Positions 46,483-56,606 are shown, counted from the stretch's first letter. The stretch: DNA of 64,000 nucleotides from Dyadobacter sp. NIV53 (GCF_019711195.1 NZ_CP081299.1:5490501-5554500), one strand, 5' to 3'. Notes: generated by a model from the sequence alone, not told the origin. Numbers and translations are program-made.

Positions 46483-47856
46483 ATGAAAGACGAAGCATCA
46501 AAAACCATCAGATTAGCACTTCCTATCATTATTGGTGAACTTGCACAAATGGCATTGCACCTGATTGACAGTGCAATGGTTGGTGCAATCAGTTATAAAC
46601 AACTTGCAGCCGCAGCATTGGTTCTGAATGCCATGAACATTCCTTTTGTAATTGGTATCGGAATGACTATTTCGGTTTCTCAAATGGTTTCCCTTGCACA
46701 CGGACGCCGGGATTCGCCACTGGTTTCTCACTATTTCTTTAATGGATTTATTCTTTGTGCAATTACGGCCCTGGTCATTTCCCTTACGCTCGTATTTGGA
46801 AAAGATATTTTATATCATCTGGGGCAGGATCCGGAAGTTGTAACACTTGCCATCCCGTTTATGCAGCTAATGGGGTTATCCATTATTCCTATGCTGCTGT
46901 TTATGACCCTCAAACAGTTCGCCGACGGACTGGAATATACAAGAACCGCCATGACACTTTCTTTGGCTGGTATGCCCTTAAATATCCTCTTGAACTGGCT
47001 GCTGATCTATGGCAACTGGGGATTTCCTAGACTGGAACTAGCCGGAGCCGGTTGGGCAACGCTCATTACGCGCTCATTAATGTTTCTGGCGCTTGGAGCT
47101 ATTATTTTGAAACACAAAACATTCAGTAAATATATTGCAGTAAGCAGCAATCAATGGAAATTAAGGAGTAAAACCATGCGTGAACTGCTGCATATAGGCG
47201 TTCCAAGCAGTCTGCAGATAGGGATGGAGGCAGGTGCATTTGCCGTGTCAGGAATTATTATTGGTACATTGGGAGCAGTTGCCCAGGCTTCCCACCAGAT
47301 TGCACTGAGCTGTGCTTCTTTCACTTTTATGGTATCAATGGGGCTTGCACAGGCGGGTTCCATACGGGTTAGTAATGCTTTTGGAGGAAACAACTGGAGT
47401 AAGATCTTTATTATTGGTAAAAGCACAATTTTTACGGCATTAATTTATGGTATAATATGCGCCATTGCTTTTGGTGTATTTCGTAATCAGTTGCCCAAAG
47501 CGTTCAATGATAATGCCCAGGTGCTTGAAATGGCTGGTTTGCTGTTATTATTTGCAGCTGTATTTCAAATTTCAGACAGTACGCAAGCCATTAGCGCCGG
47601 ATTATTACGAGGAATAAAAGACGTAAAAGTGCCTACAATTCTGATTGGAATTGCTTATTGGGTGGTTGCTATTCCGTTTGGCTACGTGTTGGCCTTCCAT
47701 TATAATCTGGGAGCTGTTGGAATGTGGGTAGGACTGATCGTTGGACTTACTTTGGCTTCTATATTCCTGATTACCCGTTTTTTCAAAATGACAAGAAGGA
47801 ACACGCTGGAAGCGGATACAGAAAAACAAAGTGCAGCGAATTATATCAGCGAATGA
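46483..47856 (+). CDS. MATE-family efflux transporter (NorM-like)
   Basis: Exports drugs or toxins using Na+ or H+ gradients. The ATG at 46483 gives 457 residues; a frame start 66 bp upstream reads through the promoter box. Twelve membrane helices in two MatE repeats are visible. Landmarks are L-A-L-P-I-I-I-G-E-L-A-Q-M at the N-terminus, the I-D-S-A-M-V-G loop of helix 1-2, and G-V-P-S-S-L-Q-I-G-M-E-A-G-A-F opening the second repeat. Confidence 0.93.
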   Translation: MKDEASKTIRLALPIIIGELAQMALHLIDSAMVGAISYKQLAAAALVLNAMNIPFVIGIGMTISVSQMVSLAHGRRDSPLVSHYFFNGFILCAITALVISLTLVFGKDILYHLGQDPEVVTLAIPFMQLMGLSIIPMLLFMTLKQFADGLEYTRTAMTLSLAGMPLNILLNWLLIYGNWGFPRLELAGAGWATLITRSLMFLALGAIILKHKTFSKYIAVSSNQWKLRSKTMRELLHIGVPSSLQIGMEAGAFAVSGIIIGTLGAVAQASHQIALSCASFTFMVSMGLAQAGSIRVSNAFGGNNWSKIFIIGKSTIFTALIYGIICAIAFGVFRNQLPKAFNDNAQVLEMAGLLLLFAAVFQISDSTQAISAGLLRGIKDVKVPTILIGIAYWVVAIPFGYVLAFHYNLGAVGMWVGLIVGLTLASIFLITRFFKMTRRNTLEADTEKQSAANYISE

Positions 47857-48035
47857 CAAACACTTTCACAGCGTACTGCTTATTCCCGTAATGAACAGTA
47901 TGGAAAAGCCGGTTTAATCCGAAAAAATGATTTAAATTATGCTTTTAAAGTAATAAGGCAGACGTGATCGGGTGCAGATATTTTCAATGATTTATCCCTT
48001 CATTCTTAGTACGAAATAACTTAAATTTAGATATA

Positions 48036-49662
48036 ATGGATTTCAGTTCAGCGTTAGAAAACATTTTTTTAGAAGAAAAAGACATTCCTTCTGAGTTCAA
48101 ACTCCCCGCACAAGTACATCAGCGTGAATACCTTAGCAATGGTGAAATGAAGCCATGGACCGGACAGGTCAGCGAAGTTTTTTCTCCGGTTTGCGTAAAA
48201 ACACCGAATGGCCTGGAACGCGTACTGATTGGAAGTTATCCGGTTTGTACAGAAAAAGAAGCACAGGAATCTTTGGAAGCCGCTGTAACGGCCTATGATA
48301 ATGGTCGTGGTGAATGGCCGATTATGGGTGTAGCCGAGCGGATTCATTGTGTGGAGCAGTTTACAGGTAAAATGATCGAGCAGAAAGAGATCATTGTCAA
48401 ACTGATCATGTGGGAAATCGGGAAGTCATTGGCAGATTCTGCCAAAGAATTTGACCGGACTGTTGAATACATTTATGCTACTATTGATTCCCTCAAAAAT
48501 CTGGACCGCGATTCGTCAAAATTTGAGATTGTAGATGGGATTGCTGCCCAGGTTCGCCGCTCGTCATTGGGCGTTGTGTTGTGTATGGGGCCATTTAACT
48601 ATCCCTTAAATGAAACTTTTACAACCCTGATTCCTGCCCTGATCATGGGGAATACAATTCTTTTCAAACCTCCGAAATTCGGTACATTATTACACTATCC
48701 TTTGCAGGAAGCGTTCAGGAGTTGTTTTCCAAAAGGTGTTGTGAATGTTATCTATGGTCGTGGAAATGTGATTGTTCCAGGCCTGATGCAATCGGGAAAG
48801 ATTAATGTTCTTACCCTGATTGGTTCCAGTAAGGTTGCCAATGAACTGAAAAAGCAACATCCGAAAGTAAACCGTCTTCGTGCTGTTTTGGGGCTGGATG
48901 CTAAAAATGCGGCTATCGTGACGGCTAATGCGGATATAAGTATGGCGGTAAAAGAAATACTTACTGGTTCATTATCATTCAACGGACAACGTTGTACAGC
49001 ATTAAAAATCGTGTGGGTGCACCGCAGCATTGCCGATGAATTTTTGAAGCAGTTCAGTGCTGCCGTTGCAGAATTGAAATTCGGCATGCCCTGGGAAAAA
49101 GGCGTTTCGCTTACTCCGCTTCCTGAAACCAACAAGATTGAATACCTGAATGGATGTATTGCAGATGCAAAGGCAAATGGCGCGGAAGTAGTGAATGAAA
49201 ACGGCGGAAAATCAGTTGCTTCATTTTTTTATCCGGCAGTGGTTTATCCGGTCAACAGTAAAATGAAGTTATACCACGAAGAACAATTCGGGCCGATTAT
49301 TCCGGTTGTGCCATTTGATGATCTGGAAGAAACACTGGAATATCTGATAGAAGCCACGCACGGACAGCAGGTAAGTCTTTTCAGTGATGATGCCAATGAA
49401 GTAGCTTCAATGATTGACCCGCTTGTAAACATTGTAAGCCGGGTAAATATTAACAGCCAATGTCAGCGCGGGCCGGATGTTTTTCCATTTACCGGAAGAA
49501 AAAGACAGTGCAGAAGGAACATTATCCGTACCAGATGCGATACGTTCATTTTCGATCCGTTCTCTGGTTGCCTTCAAAATGAACGACGCTAATAAAGAAC
49601 TGATCAATGAAATTGTACACGACGACAGCTCGAATTTTTTGAGTACCAAGTTTATATTTTAG
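48036..49662 (+). pseudogene. gapN: NADP-dependent aldehyde/glyceraldehyde-3-phosphate dehydrogenase (GapN-like) with a 3' frameshift
   Basis: Non-phosphorylating oxidation of glyceraldehyde-3-phosphate is the likely role. The 5' frame is intact for about 488 residues (M-G-P-F-N-Y-P-L-N-E-T at about 185, cofactor site G-S-S-K-V-A, catalytic Cys320 in N-G-Q-R-C-T-A-L). It then passes into a wrong frame after P-F-T-G-R-K and stops at 49592. The correct end continues one frame over as D-S-A-E-G-T-L-S-V-P-D-A-I-R-S-F and ends S-T-K-F-I-F at 49662, about 541 residues in all. One surplus A in the A5 at 49499-49503 explains it. Confidence 0.9.
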
Positions 49663-49977
49663 TACGAGGCGGATCAGTGCATTGTCATGTGAAGCTTTAA
49701 ATGGTGTAATTTTATCACATCGGGCGGAGTCGGAATGTTAAGCTATATAGCCTGCATTTCGACTCCGCTGCCATTGACTGATATGTAACATGCTGGTTAT
49801 CAATGGTGCTAATTTGGTTGCCTGGGTTTCGACTGCTTCGGCAGTCCGATCCGCTCAGCCTGACCCATATCATGTCATTTTCAATCGGATCGCCGAAGCG
49901 AGAGCTTGTTGCGCACGAAATAGTTATTCAATGTGACAATCCGTTAATATTTTTTAGCTTTTTAATTTGCTTTTACT
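49663..49977. other. Intergenic region with an inverted repeat and CGACTGC-type repeat
   Basis: GCGGAGTCGGAATG (49724-49737) pairs with CATTTCGACTCCGC (49755-49768), and around 49830 the phrase TTTCGACTGCTTCGGCAG repeats the same theme with its own small hairpin. This resembles intergenic repeats that recur in Cytophagales. No gene seen. Confidence 0.4.
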
Positions 49978-50545
49978 TTAATTCTGAAAAGCTACGGACT
50001 CTTTTAAATGTTGTAAAAGGTCTGTTCTAAGCGATTCGGGTGATATTACCTTCATTTCATTGGCAAAACGGGCAAGCTCATATATCAGTTCTTTGTTGAC
50101 GATCATGTGAAGACGGCATTTGAATTCGGTTTCATCGTCTGCCAGAATATCTTCCTGATTAAACGGGAAAAATGGCTGTGAACGAAAGTAACGTCCACGC
50201 ATAGGTGTCATGGAAATAACCACATTTTGAGCAGGCTCATCATAAACTGCAATTCCTAATGCTTTGCTGAAATATGCATCTGCATCGAAAGCAGATGGTT
50301 CATAACGGTCAGATGTAATTTCAATAGAGTCAGCCAGGATACGATCCAGTCCAAAACAACGGATTCCCTGGCGGTTACGTGCAAGACCGATCACATACCA
50401 GCGATTCCTGTGCTCTTTTACCACATATGGTTCCAGTTCGTACGTAACAGGTGTATCGTTTTCAAATTTCTGATGTGAAAAACGTACCATACTGGCTGAT
50501 TGAATTGTATTCAGGAAAACTTCTATTAATTCTGCTCCGTGTTGG
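49978..50545 (-). pseudogene. WYL-domain protein truncated at its 5' end by a CRISPR array
   Basis: About 185 residues of a WYL-domain regulator are readable from A-E-L-I-E-V-F-L-N-T-I (near 50540) to the stop at 49978. Typical parts: M-V-R-F-S-H-Q-K-F, L-E-P-Y-V-V-K-E-H-R-N-R-W-Y-V-I-G-L-A, R-C-F-G-L-D-R-I and the C-terminal WCX-like region. The N-terminal helix-turn-helix half (about 120-140 residues) is missing: the frame runs into the leftmost CRISPR repeat, where the open frame just translates repeats and spacers. No natural start codon is visible before the array. WYL proteins often regulate CRISPR-Cas loci. Confidence 0.75.
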
Positions 50546-50951
50546 AATTGAAATTTCTTTCGAACATTGTTAACCTCGCTCTCTGGCTTTCTCTCAATCG
50601 TACCGTGTTGGAATTGAAATCTTGTAACATTTATGTTTGTCACGGATTCGACAAACGCTCTCAATCGTACCGCGTTGGAATTGAAATAAAATGCTTTGTA
50701 TTGAGCAGACGAAGCAAATCCGACTCTCAATCGTACCGTGTTGGAATTGAAATCTTGTAACATTTATGTTTGTCACGGATTCGACAAACGCTCTCAATCG
50801 TACCGCGTTGGAATTGAAATAAAATGCTTTGTATTGAGCAGACGAAGCAAATCCGACTCTCAATCGTACCGTGTTGGAATTGAAATTGCAATTGTAAGCG
50901 TTTGCTCGATTTTCATAATTGCTCTCAATCGTCCCATGTTGGAATTGAAAT
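50525..50951 (+). CRISPR. Short CRISPR array: seven repeats, six spacers, two of them duplicated
   Basis: The 30-nt repeat begins CTCTCAATCG and ends GGAATTGAAAT. Copies lie at 50525-50554 (only the last 18 nt match), 50591-50620, 50658-50687, 50724-50753, 50791-50820, 50857-50886 and 50922-50951 (three changes). Spacers are 35-37 nt. Spacers at 50621-50657 and 50754-50790 are identical, and those at 50688-50723 and 50821-50856 are identical. A 133-bp unit is therefore tandemly duplicated, as its second repeat carries the same T-to-C change in both copies. The ATTGAAAT end resembles crRNA handles of type I-B/III systems and suggests left-to-right transcription. No cas gene is in the window. 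Confidence 0.88.
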
Positions 50952-51340
50952 AAATCTTATTTGAAGTAGTTGTGGGGGGACTTGAGAAACTTAATCATTC
51001 TATAAGAAATTAAAATTCGTTTCCTGAACTTTAATTGTATTATATAACGCAACGTGTTAATTTCTGCTTTTTCAAACCACATCAGCCCAGAGATCGTGTA
51101 TGTTCATTAGTAGTTTTAGTATCAGCAATAAACAGTTTGGCGGGAGGAGTAAGAGTAAGTTTTTCATGGCGTTGTTGGTTTAAGCATTAAACTTGAAAAG
51201 ACAATGTCCGCCTGTATTCCACAACTTCGTGCTTATATCACGATCCAGGATCTGATATTTTAAGTGAATACAGCATATCAGTTGGTTAGGCGGACTTTGC
51301 CAGATTATTCTGGATGGCTAATAAATGCATTAATATTTTC
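50952..51340. other. Intergenic region right of the CRISPR array
   Basis: AT-rich with no supported gene. An 8-bp inverted repeat GTCCGCCT (about 51205-51212) / AGGCGGAC (about 51288-51295) encloses roughly 75 bp. A 31-codon Leu-rich frame at 51072-51167 on the minus strand was judged chance. Confidence 0.35.
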
Positions 51341-51761
51341 TTATTCCAACGGCGGAAGTATACGTGCTCCAATTTGAAGCATTCGTCCTAAATCGTTTGC
51401 GTTACGCCAGGTTTCTACCATCTTTCCGTCTACAAAATGGAATATAAAAGTGCATGTAAACTCTTGTCTTTTACCCGCAGCTGGTATTCCCAAAAAACTT
51501 GACTGCATGCACGAATTGGTTGCCCGGACTGCCACTTTTTCACCTTCCCCAATCATGTCATTTACAGTCCATTTCTGGTCAATGTGATCAGAAGGTGCCG
51601 AATAAATAACGGATTCCATCAGGCCCTTCCGGCATTACCGGTGGCCCTCCATGCATTTTCCAGGTCGGGGATACCATCTCACAAATCTCTTCAACTTTAC
51701 ATTCGCTGATTAACCGGAGCCATTCTTCAGCTAGCCTTTTGTTTTCTTCTACGGTATTCAT
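51341..51761 (-). pseudogene. SnoaL-like (NTF2-fold) protein with a frameshift
   Basis: The ATG at 51761 opens M-N-T-V-E-E-N-K-R-L-A-E-E-W-L-R-L-I and continues to G-P-D-G-I-R, where the frame is lost. The second frame carries on with S-D-H-I-D-Q-K-W-T-V-N-D-M-I-G-E-G and ends L-G-R-M-L-Q-I-G-A-R-I-L-P-P-L-E at 51341. Joined, it gives about 140 residues typical of the SnoaL/ester-cyclase-like NTF2 family (E-G-E-K-V-A-V-R-A-T-N, F-V-D-G-K-M-V-E-T-W-R-N-A-N-D). One surplus base near 51608 explains the break. Confidence 0.75.
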
Positions 51762-51948
51762 TTAAGTATATAATTAAGGTATGTTTAGAATTTTACTATT
51801 GTAAGTATTTGTTTAACAGCTAATTGTAGTCATTTTAGTGAAATAAAATTATATCGGGTTTCTATTTCTAAAAAAATATAGTAACCAAAGTGTAGAAAAA
51901 GGTTATTAAAGTGTAGTGATTTTGAATTGTATTGTTTTCTGGATTTTC

Positions 51949-52374
51949 TTAGCAGTATCTGCAAATTTGTTTCTTAACCAATCGGATGACTGGTCCGACC
52001 AACGGTAAATTTTCGTAGTAAAGTGCTCCGGCATCGTAGTAATTCCGGTGGGAAATGATTTTGTCGGCAACCAGCAGAACTGAAATTCCTGAGACCTTGG
52101 TGCGTTTGGCTGGTGTTTTAAATTCGAGTTCTAATTCCCACGATAAATATGCCTTGTCATGCAGAATACTTTGCTGGGTGAATTTGTAACTTCCCTGAAC
52201 CAGATTGGCATTAAACATTTCATAATATACTTTTATTCCTTCCATGCCTCTTACCGAACGTACCGGGTCTTTGAACTGAATATCAGCAGAATAGAATTCA
52301 TCCAGCTGTGATATTTCACTAAGTGGTAAGCTTTCAAAATATTTTTTAAATTTATCAATCGTATCCAAATTCAT
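51949..52374 (-). CDS. NTF2-like (SnoaL-like) protein
   Basis: A 141-residue NTF2-fold protein: F-Y-S-A-D-I-Q-F-K-D-P-V-R-S-V-R-G, E-M-F-N-A-N-L, L-S-W-E-L-E-L-E-F, and a final R-N-Y-Y-D-A-G-A-L-Y-Y-E-N-L-P-L-V-G. It resembles the short SnoaL-like proteins that stand near MerR/CarH regulators in other Bacteroidetes; none is here. The function is unknown. Same strand as the broken SnoaL-like gene, 187 bp upstream of it. Confidence 0.8.
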   Translation of the reverse strand: MNLDTIDKFKKYFESLPLSEISQLDEFYSADIQFKDPVRSVRGMEGIKVYYEMFNANLVQGSYKFTQQSILHDKAYLSWELELEFKTPAKRTKVSGISVLLVADKIISHRNYYDAGALYYENLPLVGPVIRLVKKQICRYC

Positions 52375-52752
52375 TTTTCTTTGGTTTTAATTTATTTATG
52401 AACGCGTTCTTTTGATCTTGATCAGACAGTTCGAAATTATTGCAGCTTGTTGTCTTTTAAAAATATAAATGACCGGGATGTAGGAATAGTAAATCCAAAC
52501 GTAGGCAAAGAAGGAGGAAGCGTTTTATGTTCATACGGTCAGCTTTTTCCGGTTTTATTTTTATCAGTTATATAAATGGGCTTTAAAATCCGTGTCAGTT
52601 TATTTTTGCTACGTTTCCATTTAATTTTCCTCCCGTTCGATAAAAAAAATGATGGATTACTCCTGTTTTTTGCAAAATTTATAACAGTAAAATAGGGGAG
52701 TTTGCTGGTGGGAAAATACAGTTGTTCCAGGTTTTTGATTTGACGGTCGGAT
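52375..52752. other. Divergent intergenic region
   Basis: 378 bp between an NTF2-like gene and the sensor kinase, AT-rich, without recognised repeats or promoter boxes; it should hold both divergent promoters. Confidence 0.3.
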
Positions 52753-55700
52753 ATGGATTCTCAGCTAAAAAATCTTGTTATTTGCTGGTTGCTGCACCTG
52801 ATCATTGCCGGTGTAAATATGCCTGTACATGCACAGGAAATGGATTTTAAGGTAACCAGATATGGTGAGTCGGATGGGCTCGACAGCAAAAAAGTGCGTT
52901 GTATGATCCAGGACAGAAAGGGTATTTTGTGGCTGGGTACGGTTGAAGGATTAAGTAGTTTTGATGGCTACAAATTCAAAATGTACCGGAAAAAGTCATC
53001 GGATCCCAATTCAATTTCTTCCAATTATATTACTGCTTTGGCGGAGGATAAAAACGGGCTGATATGGATGGGGTTTCAGCAGGGATACGTAACTTCCTAC
53101 AATCCGGAAACAGGGAAATTTAGAAATTATATTCTTCGGGATAATAATAACCTCCGCTATCCTTCGCAGGAGATCAGGATGTTATATGTAGACACTGATA
53201 ATGATATATGGATCAGTATTTACCGGACAGGTTTTATGCGCCTGGATCAGGAAACCGGAAAATGCGTTCATTATAGCCTCGTTGCTCAGGATGTTCCGGC
53301 AAGCGACAGAAAAAGGCTGTATGATTATGTAACCGGAATTTGCGAAATGGAAAAGGGTAAATTCTGGATGTCGACCGCCGACGGGCTTTATTCTTTTGAC
53401 AAAAAATATCGTAAACTTCGCTCTGTTTCATTCCCGATTGCCGAACAGAATTACATCAGAAGCGATTTATTTACTTCTATCCAACATAATGGCGATCAGC
53501 TTTGTATGAGTTCCTGGTCGGGCGGGGTTTCATTTTATAATACCAAAACAGAGAAATGGGATAACTTCAAGCATAATCCTGCCAAGGTTTCAGGCACCAC
53601 CAATATTGTACATGGCGTAGTGAGGCAAGGGAATGATTCGCTTTGGGTCACAACTTCCAATGATGGCGGTTTTGGCTATTTTCTAAAATCAACGGGTAAA
53701 TTTCATTTTTATAAGGACATATTTCCTGAGGGTGAGTATTTCGGGCTATGGCAGGACAGAGCATCGAACTTATGGCTGTTTCATGAAAAAGGATTGCTCA
53801 AAGTCCGTATTGAAAAGAAAAAATTTGTTTTTCATCCCGTATCCGTCTCAAAATCTGATAATGGCTCGACTTATATTATTTCTAAAATCTTTGAAAATGA
53901 CAAGTTTCTGCTAACCGGAACCATGTTTGCGGACGGGCTTCATGTGTATAACAAGCAAACGGGGGTAAGTAAAACATTGCCATTTGAGTATGACCGGGAT
54001 GAAAAGGTAATGATTGTCCATGATATTTTTCAGGACAGCCGGGGTAAAATATGGATTATCACACGGGATTATATTTATCATCTGGATGAAAATAAAATAG
54101 TTTTAAAAAAGCCAGTTCAGCCTCTGCAGTTTCCGGGAGAAGAAAACACATCTAATTTTTTTCGGCGGATCTGTGAAGACCGGCAAGGTAATATCTGGAT
54201 TGCCAGCCGCAGAAATGGTGTTTTCGTATATGACCACCAAATGGAAAAATACATTCATTATTCACCCAAAGAAAAAGGTGCAGGTTATATTCCGGTTTTC
54301 AATATAGCTACTATCTGCATGGATCAAAAAGGGCAGGTCTGGATTGGCGGAAGCAACGGTTATCTGGCTTATTTCAGTAACAGTTCAAGAAATTTTGTAT
54401 CCATATCTCAGAAATCTCTGGGAGAGGCAGCCGGAAATGATGTCCACGCTTTGATTACGGACCGGAAAGGTACGATTTGGGTAGGAACTGACGCAGGTTT
54501 ACTGAGCTATGAATTCAAAAAAAATGTTCCGGTCCGTACCTGTATGCTTACCGCAGAACATGGTTTACGCGGCGATATTGTGTACGAAATGTGTGAAGAT
54601 AAATCAGGGAAAATATGGTGCATTACCAGTTCTTTTCTGTGTGTGTTGAAGCCTGAAAATCATACAATTACCAACTTTGGATCGTCCGACGGAGTTGAGT
54701 ATTCGGATACGGAACAGCGGCTCGTTCTTGCCAATGAACATACCATGCGCTTTTCACTTGCAAGAGGTTATTATGAGTTTGACCCTGCATTTCTAAAACT
54801 AAAACGCAAGCCGGTTCCGGTACTGATCACTTCATTGAAGGTGAACGACGAGGAGAGATATTACGAACCGCAGATACATCAGGATGGAAAAATAAGTCTG
54901 GCTGCGGGAGAAGATCAATTATCATTTGAATTTGCAGCGGTAGATCTGGGCCAGCCCGAAAAACAGCATTACGCCTACATGCTGGAAGGAATGGATAAAA
55001 ACTGGGTCAATTGCGGAAGCCGCAGGTACGCCAGTTACACGAATTTACCAGGCGGAGATTACGTATTTAAAATCAGGGCAAGCAGTATCGATGCCGACTG
55101 GGAAGAACCAGCTGTAAAATTGCAGGTTCATATTGATACCGTTTTCTATAAACAATGGTGGTTCAGGTCATTTATGCTGTTGCTTTTTGTGTGCATCGTT
55201 TACATGATTTTCAGGTACAGGATTAGCCAGGAACAAAAAATTTGTGCGTTAGAAAGTAGGGCTCATTCGTTGGAAAAGGAAAAGGCAATGGTGATGTATG
55301 ACAGTCTGAAACAGCAGTTGAACCCGCATTTTTTATTTAATTCACTTACCTCATTAAGCAGCCTGATCCGGATTGACCAGAAAAAAGCCGGTGAGTTTTT
55401 GGAAGGATTGAGCAGCACGTACCGATATATCTTAAAAAACAGGGATAGCGAGCTGGTATCGCTTACGAGTGAGATCCAGTTTACTGAAACTTACATAAAA
55501 CTGCAGACAACAAGGTTTGAAGAAGGTTTACAAGTCAATGTTTCGATTAATTCTGAATATGCGCATTGGAAAATTGCACCTGTTACATTACAAAACCTGA
55601 TCGAAAATGGCATTAAACACAACAAAATAACGAATGACAAACCACTTGTTATTGACATTTTTACGGAAGATGACAAGCTGGTAGTTCGGAATAACCTGCA

Positions 55701-55836
55701 AAGGAAAAATTTTGTCGAAACCAGCAACCGCAAAGGTCTGACTAATATCTGCTCTTTATACCAATACCTAACTGACAGGACGATTGAAATTATAGAAAAT
55801 GAAAAGTTCTTTATTGTTAAAATCCCCTTAATATAA
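52753..55836 (+). CDS. Two-component sensor with propeller and LytS-type histidine kinase domain
   Basis: The 1027 residues have a signal/anchor (about 5-28), about 14 two-component regulator propeller repeats (such as D-R-K-G-I-L-W-L-G-T-V-E-G-L-S and D-K-N-G-L-I-W-M-G), a Y_Y_Y domain (about 690-790), a membrane helix (about 803-823), a coiled linker and the His_kinase domain with H859 in Q-L-N-P-H-F-L-F-N-S-L. The catalytic part has L-I-E-N-G-I-K-H-N (N-box) and is short at its C-terminus, as in the LytS class. Its stop overlaps the start of the LytTR regulator (TAATG), so the two form a pair. Confidence 0.93.
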   Translation: MDSQLKNLVICWLLHLIIAGVNMPVHAQEMDFKVTRYGESDGLDSKKVRCMIQDRKGILWLGTVEGLSSFDGYKFKMYRKKSSDPNSISSNYITALAEDKNGLIWMGFQQGYVTSYNPETGKFRNYILRDNNNLRYPSQEIRMLYVDTDNDIWISIYRTGFMRLDQETGKCVHYSLVAQDVPASDRKRLYDYVTGICEMEKGKFWMSTADGLYSFDKKYRKLRSVSFPIAEQNYIRSDLFTSIQHNGDQLCMSSWSGGVSFYNTKTEKWDNFKHNPAKVSGTTNIVHGVVRQGNDSLWVTTSNDGGFGYFLKSTGKFHFYKDIFPEGEYFGLWQDRASNLWLFHEKGLLKVRIEKKKFVFHPVSVSKSDNGSTYIISKIFENDKFLLTGTMFADGLHVYNKQTGVSKTLPFEYDRDEKVMIVHDIFQDSRGKIWIITRDYIYHLDENKIVLKKPVQPLQFPGEENTSNFFRRICEDRQGNIWIASRRNGVFVYDHQMEKYIHYSPKEKGAGYIPVFNIATICMDQKGQVWIGGSNGYLAYFSNSSRNFVSISQKSLGEAAGNDVHALITDRKGTIWVGTDAGLLSYEFKKNVPVRTCMLTAEHGLRGDIVYEMCEDKSGKIWCITSSFLCVLKPENHTITNFGSSDGVEYSDTEQRLVLANEHTMRFSLARGYYEFDPAFLKLKRKPVPVLITSLKVNDEERYYEPQIHQDGKISLAAGEDQLSFEFAAVDLGQPEKQHYAYMLEGMDKNWVNCGSRRYASYTNLPGGDYVFKIRASSIDADWEEPAVKLQVHIDTVFYKQWWFRSFMLLLFVCIVYMIFRYRISQEQKICALESRAHSLEKEKAMVMYDSLKQQLNPHFLFNSLTSLSSLIRIDQKKAGEFLEGLSSTYRYILKNRDSELVSLTSEIQFTETYIKLQTTRFEEGLQVNVSINSEYAHWKIAPVTLQNLIENGIKHNKITNDKPLVIDIFTEDDKLVVRNNLQRKNFVETSNRKGLTNICSLYQYLTDRTIEIIENEKFFIVKIPLI

Positions 55837-56606
55837 TGAAAGCAGTAATCATAGAAGATGAAAGTCTGGTAGCGCGGGAGCTGCAAAGTAAAATCTTTTC
55901 AACTGCATCCGACGTAGAGGTAATTAAAATTTTACAAAGCCTTGAATCGGCAATTGCCTGGTTTAAGCAGCACGAACAGCCGGATATTCTGTTCATGGAT
56001 ATTCAGCTCGGTGATGGCGTAAGTTTTGAGCTGATGGACCATATTGAAATTACCTGTCCGGTTATTTTCACTACCGCTTACGATGAATATGCGATCAGGG
56101 CATTCAAAGTAAATGGCGCGGATTATTTGCTTAAACCCGTTGATCAGTCCGAATTAAAAAAAGCAATTGATAAATGCCGCGTTCTGGTGGGTAAAAATAA
56201 TAATTTACAAACCGACATTCAGCAGCTTTTACATACCATGACGCACCCTTCGGAAGTGAAGTCTGCATATAAAAAGAAATTTCTGGTAAGTCTGAGAAAT
56301 CAATGGATTCCCATTAACACCGAAGATATTGCCTGTTTTACGAAGGACACCATTCATTTTCTTTATACACTGCGAGGTGACCGGCATGTAATTGACTTTA
56401 CGACCATGGAAGATATCGAAGAGTTGCTCGATCCGCGTAAATTTTTTCGAGCAAACCGCCAGTCCATCATTAATATTGAAGCGATTCAGGGAATAAAGTT
56501 TCATGAAAACCAGAAACTGACCGTTTTGTTAAAAAGCCCCTTAAAATTGGAAATGGATATCAGCCGGGAAAAAGCACCTGCATTTAAGAAATGGTTTGAT
56601 AACTGA
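55836..56606 (+). CDS. LytTR-family response regulator
   Basis: The 256 residues have a receiver domain (1-120; acidic E-D at 7-8, phospho-acceptor Asp55 in L-F-M-D-I-Q-L-G-D-G, K-P in L-L-K-P-V-D) and a LytTR DNA-binding domain (about 148-250; F-L-V-S-L-R-N-Q-W-I-P-I, I-A-C-F-T-K-D-T, F-F-R-A-N-R-Q-S-I-I-N). Start codon overlaps the kinase stop by one base. Targets are unknown. Confidence 0.95.
   Translation: MKAVIIEDESLVARELQSKIFSTASDVEVIKILQSLESAIAWFKQHEQPDILFMDIQLGDGVSFELMDHIEITCPVIFTTAYDEYAIRAFKVNGADYLLKPVDQSELKKAIDKCRVLVGKNNNLQTDIQQLLHTMTHPSEVKSAYKKKFLVSLRNQWIPINTEDIACFTKDTIHFLYTLRGDRHVIDFTTMEDIEELLDPRKFFRANRQSIINIEAIQGIKFHENQKLTVLLKSPLKLEMDISREKAPAFKKWFDN

Noticed and set aside
50539..50953. 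Open frames running through the CRISPR array on both strands
   Set aside because: The peptides repeat with the 30-nt repeat and the spacers; translation artefact.
51072..51167. 31-codon Leu-rich frame on the minus strand
   Set aside because: Leu run results from repeated AGTAAG-like DNA; no operon context, unlike the ORF at 25865-25960.
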